A stretch of DNA of 64,000 nucleotides from Patiria miniata (taxonomy: Eukaryota > Echinodermata > Asteroidea > Valvatida > Asterinidae), in assembly GCF_015706575.1 (NCBI RefSeq), contig NW_024037058.1:15955547-16019546 (forward strand), given 5' to 3'. The notes under the pieces are model-generated. The model saw only the letters and a program-made list of their open reading frames with translations. It searched no databases and had not been told where the DNA came from. Below are positions 59,718 through 64,000 of this stretch, piece by piece. How positions within the stretch are numbered: position 1 is the first letter of the stretch; each line of letters starts with the position of its first letter. The position numbers and the translations under genes are program-made.

Positions 59718-60087
59718 GGCCAAAAAAAAAGTCTCCGGTTTCTGGTATGCGCGTCCGTCGCCGTAGCCATGCGCGTCGGCAAAATGAAAAAGTTTTTTTT
59801 CAATAAAAGATGATGTCTCAAAACCGCCAAACTCACTGGTTTGACTGGAATCCTGCTGCTGCTCAATTTTAACGTGTTTTTAGATTGGGTTATGATCGAG
59901 AATAAGCTTTATGTGGCCTCTCCGGACTCCCATATATTTGCACTAGGTTTAGTCGGGCACCATTTGCAGTCATCAGCCGACATTTTGAAGCAAAAAAAAA
60001 CAGGTAAAAAAAAAAAAAAAGCCGCGTCGCCGCACCACTTTTTGGGCAAGCTCCATACCAGAAACCGGAGACTTTTTTGGGGGGGCC
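59718..60087. mobile_element. Harbinger-like MITE with TTA target duplication
   Basis: Ends are inverted: GGCCAAAAAAAAAGTCTCC and, on the other strand, GGCCCCCCCAAAAAAGTCTCC, both followed by GGTTTCTGGTATG. TTA flanks both sides (59715-59717 and 60088-60090). The interior is unique, without coding capacity. GGCC ends with TTA duplication are typical of PIF/Harbinger. Confidence 0.8.
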
Positions 60088-61984
60088 TTATACACTTATT
60101 GTTTACCTTTTTACTGTATTTTGATTATAGTTGACGTGGCATCAGGCAGCTGTTGTGGCATTCAAGGGTAGTTGTATGTCGGTACCCAAACAAGTATTTT
60201 CATTTAAACCGACGTTAAAGTAATATAGCGTGCATGATTGTAGGATTTGATCAGCGCTTCCTATTTAAACCATTGCTATGACGTCACACTATTGTTAAAA
60301 GTGTGGATTCGGATCTACGAATCTCTTACACTGGTCACAAAGTGTGGATTCGGAACGAATAATGTGCATGATTGTAGGAAATGGTGGAGCCCATACAGCC
60401 ACAACCACTATCCGTACCCGTACCCGTACCCATGGCGTAGTATAGTGCCCATACAAAGTGTGCAGCAGTGCGTGGCGCGGTCTGTATACACGTTTGTATA
60501 TGGTCTAGTCCTCCGGTATTGCTGCTGCTTTTTTTCCTTTTTTGCCAGCTTTTTTGAGAACCGCTCATCCAAACAACTTCAAATTTGACACTGCACATTA
60601 ATCTGGGGTCCCGAGCACTACCCCTGCCGATTTTCAACTTCATACGCAGTGCCCGGTTCTGGATGTAATCGACGGACAGACAGACACTAACGCACACAGA
60701 GAGATTCCCGGAATTGTATATAGTAAGATAATACTACCTTTGGTGGCCATCTTGGAAAATGTCAGCCATCGGCCATCTGGCTGCCCAAAAGGATAAAAGG
60801 AAACACCTGCAAGGTTAACAGGGGAAGTTTCCTGTTGTCTAGAAGATGGTCACTGACGCCAAAATAATATGAATCACACAACTGTCAATGTCTTCACATA
60901 ATCAGTTTATGTATAGACAAATTGACTAGTTAATATCGTATTGTGCTGTTTCATTTTCCCGAACGTAGCACGGGTTAATGCTGGGATTTAAATAAAATGA
61001 TGCTATTTACAAATGATAATAAAGGAAATAACATTTTCACCCAACAAAAAGTAATTTGAAAGTTAATCTTTCAATTCGAAATTTAACGTAACAACATCTG
61101 CTTTTATCTTTATCACCGGATGAAGAACACCCCTGAAACAAGCGAAACCGGCAAATTCTATCAGAATATTTTGAGAGCACTACATGAACCGCTTTTACAT
61201 AATATAGGTTTTCCCGGCGAATTTCCTAATTTTTCTAATCATTTTCATTATCAGCCATTCAATTTCGCGTGAGTTTTGCACATGTGGTCAAATTGGGGTT
61301 TCTTTTTCATTTTGGGTTCATTCAATTTCATTTTTAGGCAGCCAAGATTTTGCTCTGAATGTTCTTTTTCATTTTCGGGCTGCCTATTTCGTTTTGGTGC
61401 ATTCACGACTTAACTTGTAGCAGTCTTAAATTAAGTCTTTGCAATTTTTTGACGGTTGATGCATTCAAATTAGCGAACATCTGTGCGCTTAAAACGTACA
61501 ACCATGCTTTTCGTTTCTTATTCGTTTATGGGCAATCACTTTCATCGTTTGGTCATTTAAATTAGTAACTTTTTTAATCGATATATATTTTCCTATTTTC
61601 CTATTTTCATCCGAGGTTCATTCCCCCCCCCCCCCACCTCAAAATTTTTTTTTTACAATGTTACAAATTAATTAACTGATATGAGGGAAACAAGATGTAA
61701 CGAAATAATCAACTGAAAGAAACTAAGATAATTTCTTTTTCACTGTTGATCTTTTCTACTTGTTTAAACGTTTGAGCAAGGGGCATCTTTACGTTGACGA
61801 TTTCTTGACGTGCAAGACATCGGGACACGTATGTTTGGCAATGGTTGTATCATCAGGAACACCTCTCTTGCGTTATTTCTTAAATGTTTTCTTGCGTATG
61901 TCTGACTAAACTTAGCTTACCGTATTCAAAGGGCCCATGCAAAGTAAGTTTTCAATGCAAACATTAAAAATACATCTTTGTGTC

Positions 61985-62300
61985 ACATTTAACCTTATTT
62001 GCAAGTTTAATTTTCCATTTTGAAAGGTGTTTTGGTGCCTTTTCTGTTTTTATGCTATTAATGCAAAGTTTCATATTCATTAGAAAACATATGATGGCAT
62101 TCTGGGCATGATTAATGTTACATGGCTATTTCAGCACAAAAAGTTGCTAGAATTTTGGATATTTTGCTGACAGAATTTTTTTTAATTTTTGGTGATTCTA
62201 TGATGTGTCAGTACATGGCAGTAAGCCAATGAGCAACCCTTTCCCACAAATGTTTTCAATTAGCAATTTTGGATGAATAAAATGAAAGAAAAACCCCTAA
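61985..62300 (+). repeat. diverged dispersed repeat, partner at 380-700
   Basis: See 380-700 for the shared words. Here they read GGTGCCTTTTCTG, TATGCTATTAATGC, CATATTCATTAG, TTTCAGCAC, GAATTTTGGATATTT and GGCAGTAAGCCAATG. Confidence 0.6.
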
Positions 62301-62375
62301 ACTGAATAGCGTCTTCCTGAAATGACATCACAATAACAACGCGCTCATACGTAGTCCGGAAAAGCATATACCTCT

Positions 62376-62391
62376 GGTTCTTTTCAGAACC
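62376..62391 (+). other. histone-mRNA-type stem-loop motif
   Basis: GGTTCTTTTCAGAACC fits the metazoan histone 3' consensus GGYYCTTYTNAGRRCC exactly, a 6-bp stem and 4-nt loop. There is no histone coding sequence upstream. The surrounding words CCTCTGGTTCTT, GAACCA and CTCTT recur at 13231-13260, so it may be a repeat of histone-gene origin. Confidence 0.4.
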
Positions 62392-63837
62392 ATTCTCTTA
62401 GTTGAGAAATTATTCGCACATGGTGTTTCCGCAAACCTTTCATTATTTAGTATCTTCACCATGCAAAGCCTCAAATCTTACAAAGCATGGACACTTTTAA
62501 ATGTTTAAAAAAGTGCACTTTTGCAAAAGATTTAACAACAAAATGTTGTCAAATGTGTAGTTTCCTTACATTTCACAGTAGTAAAGAGTTGCACAAAAAA
62601 ATCCTGAGAAAAATTCATTGCACATACCCTTTAATTAAGAAAGAAAGGTATCTACGGATTGAAGACATCAAATATGATTTTAATACGCTAAGGAATACGG
62701 ACACGTATATGAAGTCTTAAAAGATGTTTGACAAAATGTGTAATATGTTTGCCCATTAATGAAAACGAATGCCCGATCAACCCCTTACTACTGGTTTAGA
62801 CGAAATTGAATGAACAACGCGATAGGGGGGGGGGGCCTACTTTTAATATGAATGCATCTTTGATAGGGACGAGTGAAGCTTAAAGGCGATAGAATGCTCG
62901 GATAGTGAAATTGAATGATTCCTTTTTATTGTCGAATGCCCATCTGCGTGATCTTTCAATTTCAATCTAAATCGACTGAGCCAGGCGTTAAATTGAATGA
63001 AAACTAGGTGAAAGTGGCCGGGAAAACCTATACCAACGAGCACATTCCGTCACTAAAGTTAGCTAAAGAGGGCGCACATCAACTAGCTTTCTTCCCAAAG
63101 AGGGCGCACTTGGCAACACGGGCGTCGCCATCTTGTGTTTTGGTCGCCCCATTCGCGAATTTCTTTTCCGTAGGAGGGATGCTCCAAAGTCATGAATATC
63201 GGGCCACTATGTTTATGTTTACAGAACAATGATATCAAGAGCATTGTTGTTATTTAGTCAACCAGTTACCTTTAAGGCATTTTAAAGTACGGACGTCTTC
63301 GAGCTACCACACAGTAGCCTAGTTGATAGCGTGAAAGATCCCTTGTTGGAGTCCACGTTGTCTCTGCTCATTTTCATCGACTGTTTTTCTTCTCTGAATG
63401 TAGCGTTCAGATTATTTTATTTTTGGGGGAAAAAGAGAACAAGAACCTAAGTGTCTTGCAACGATTCAGAGGAAAACTGAATTATGCATGACTTTGGATC
63501 ATGCCGCCTACGGAAAAAAATCGCGCCCCGGTCTAAAAGTGCTTTAATAAACGACCAGTGTAACTATCACTCTTTTGTGGACCCCCATCTTGTTCGTTAT
63601 AGCGACGGTGTACCGTACTGTATGCGGACATTAAACTATGTGCCCTTGTTAAAGGGAATGAACAACATTGGCTTTTGCTGCAATTTTCAGAAATAAGTGC
63701 CGTTTGGAGGATTTATATGTTTTAGCAATTATTGTTAAACTGACTTGTTTCACGTTTTTGGCTTGTAGATGCTGGAAAAACCCAAGAAAACCAATTATAT
63801 TCTTGTAGTCTGGTTCCCTGACCCCACTTAAGTTGAA

Positions 63838-63910
63838 ATGGAGCAATTTATAGACTTTGGGGTATTGTACGGTCAGAGTATCAATTTAGTTGGCTTGTAC
63901 CCGTTCACAG
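63838..63910 (+). CDS. possible first coding exon of a gene leaving the window
   Basis: An ATG with a purine at -3 and G at +4 opens 24 codons (beginning MEQFIDFGVLYGQ) and ends at a strong donor, CACAG|GTGAGT, in phase 1. The upstream 800 bp carries two GAGGGCGCAC words and is moderately CpG-containing, compatible with a promoter. I do not recognise the peptide. A chance ATG next to a chance donor is quite possible. Confidence 0.25.
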
Positions 63911-64000
63911 GTGAGTAATTTTGCAAAGAAAATGTGGAATAACTAAATATAAGAAATATGGAGTAGTTTTTGAAAACAGCCAGTTTTCTCCAGCGCTGGT

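Larger units (their letters stand above)
57773..63837. other. right flank, no gene recognised
   Basis: Frames here are short and none resembles a known protein to me. A 91-codon frame at 57933-58208 is cysteine-containing but unsupported. The stretch contains C and G runs (58743-58760, 59025-59065, 59198-59229 A-run), the Harbinger-like MITE at 59718-60087, and a tail at about 60600-60735 with GACGGACAGACAGACACTA and TATATAGTAAGATAA that resembles the 3' end of an RTE-type LINE or its SINE. It also holds a copy of the dispersed repeat at 61985-62300. Confidence 0.5.

Noticed and set aside
1-64000. Retrovirus, LTR element, Polinton or CRISPR
   Set aside because: No gag/pol/env, integrase or capsid-like frames, no long terminal direct repeats, and no spacer-repeat array of CRISPR type were seen.

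Overview
This window is animal nuclear DNA: intron-rich genes with GT-AG splicing, long AT-rich introns, many short DNA transposons, minisatellites and tRNA-derived SINEs. The gene content (MDM1, an SLC16-type transporter) and the repeat style (frequent TAGGCCTA and TACATGTA words, fold-back repeats, CAGTGGCG-ended hAT-like elements) fit a marine deuterostome, most likely an echinoderm or relative. The species is an inference.

Layout. Positions 1-2662 are repeat-bearing flank. Positions 2663-18833 (+) hold a complete MDM1 gene of 15 coding exons (868 aa by my reading). Its introns carry a LINE remnant, a SINE, three or more MITE-like elements and hairpin elements. Its probable 3' UTR runs to a poly(A) signal near 22028. 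Positions 22450-24555 are minisatellite and satellite DNA (three-copy, four-copy, 125-bp and 33-bp units).

Positions 24587-57772 are a tandem segmental duplication around a monocarboxylate-transporter-like (SLC16 family) gene. Copy A (24587-41723) carries an intact four-exon gene of 442 aa. Copy B (42192-57772) carries a decayed copy: exon 1 was removed by a deletion with 4-bp CAAG microhomology, exon 3 has a 5-nt insertion and exon 4 has lost one nucleotide. Because the copies are otherwise very similar, each shows the empty site of transposons found in the other: a 3.6-kb Harbinger-like element only in A, and two hAT-like elements with perfect 8-bp target duplications only in B. The remainder (57773-64000) has a Harbinger-like MITE, CTCF-like motifs, a histone-type stem-loop motif and a possible first exon of a gene running off the right edge.

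The least familiar structure is a repeated hairpin cassette in MDM1 intron 12, SLC16-A intron 3 and SLC16-B intron 2. A constant body is followed by a long hairpin whose arms differ from copy to copy but stay self-complementary. Two elements are fixed in every copy: a GGCGAAGCC centre and a paired GAGG/TCGG box in mid-arm. No retrovirus, LTR element, Polinton or CRISPR was seen.
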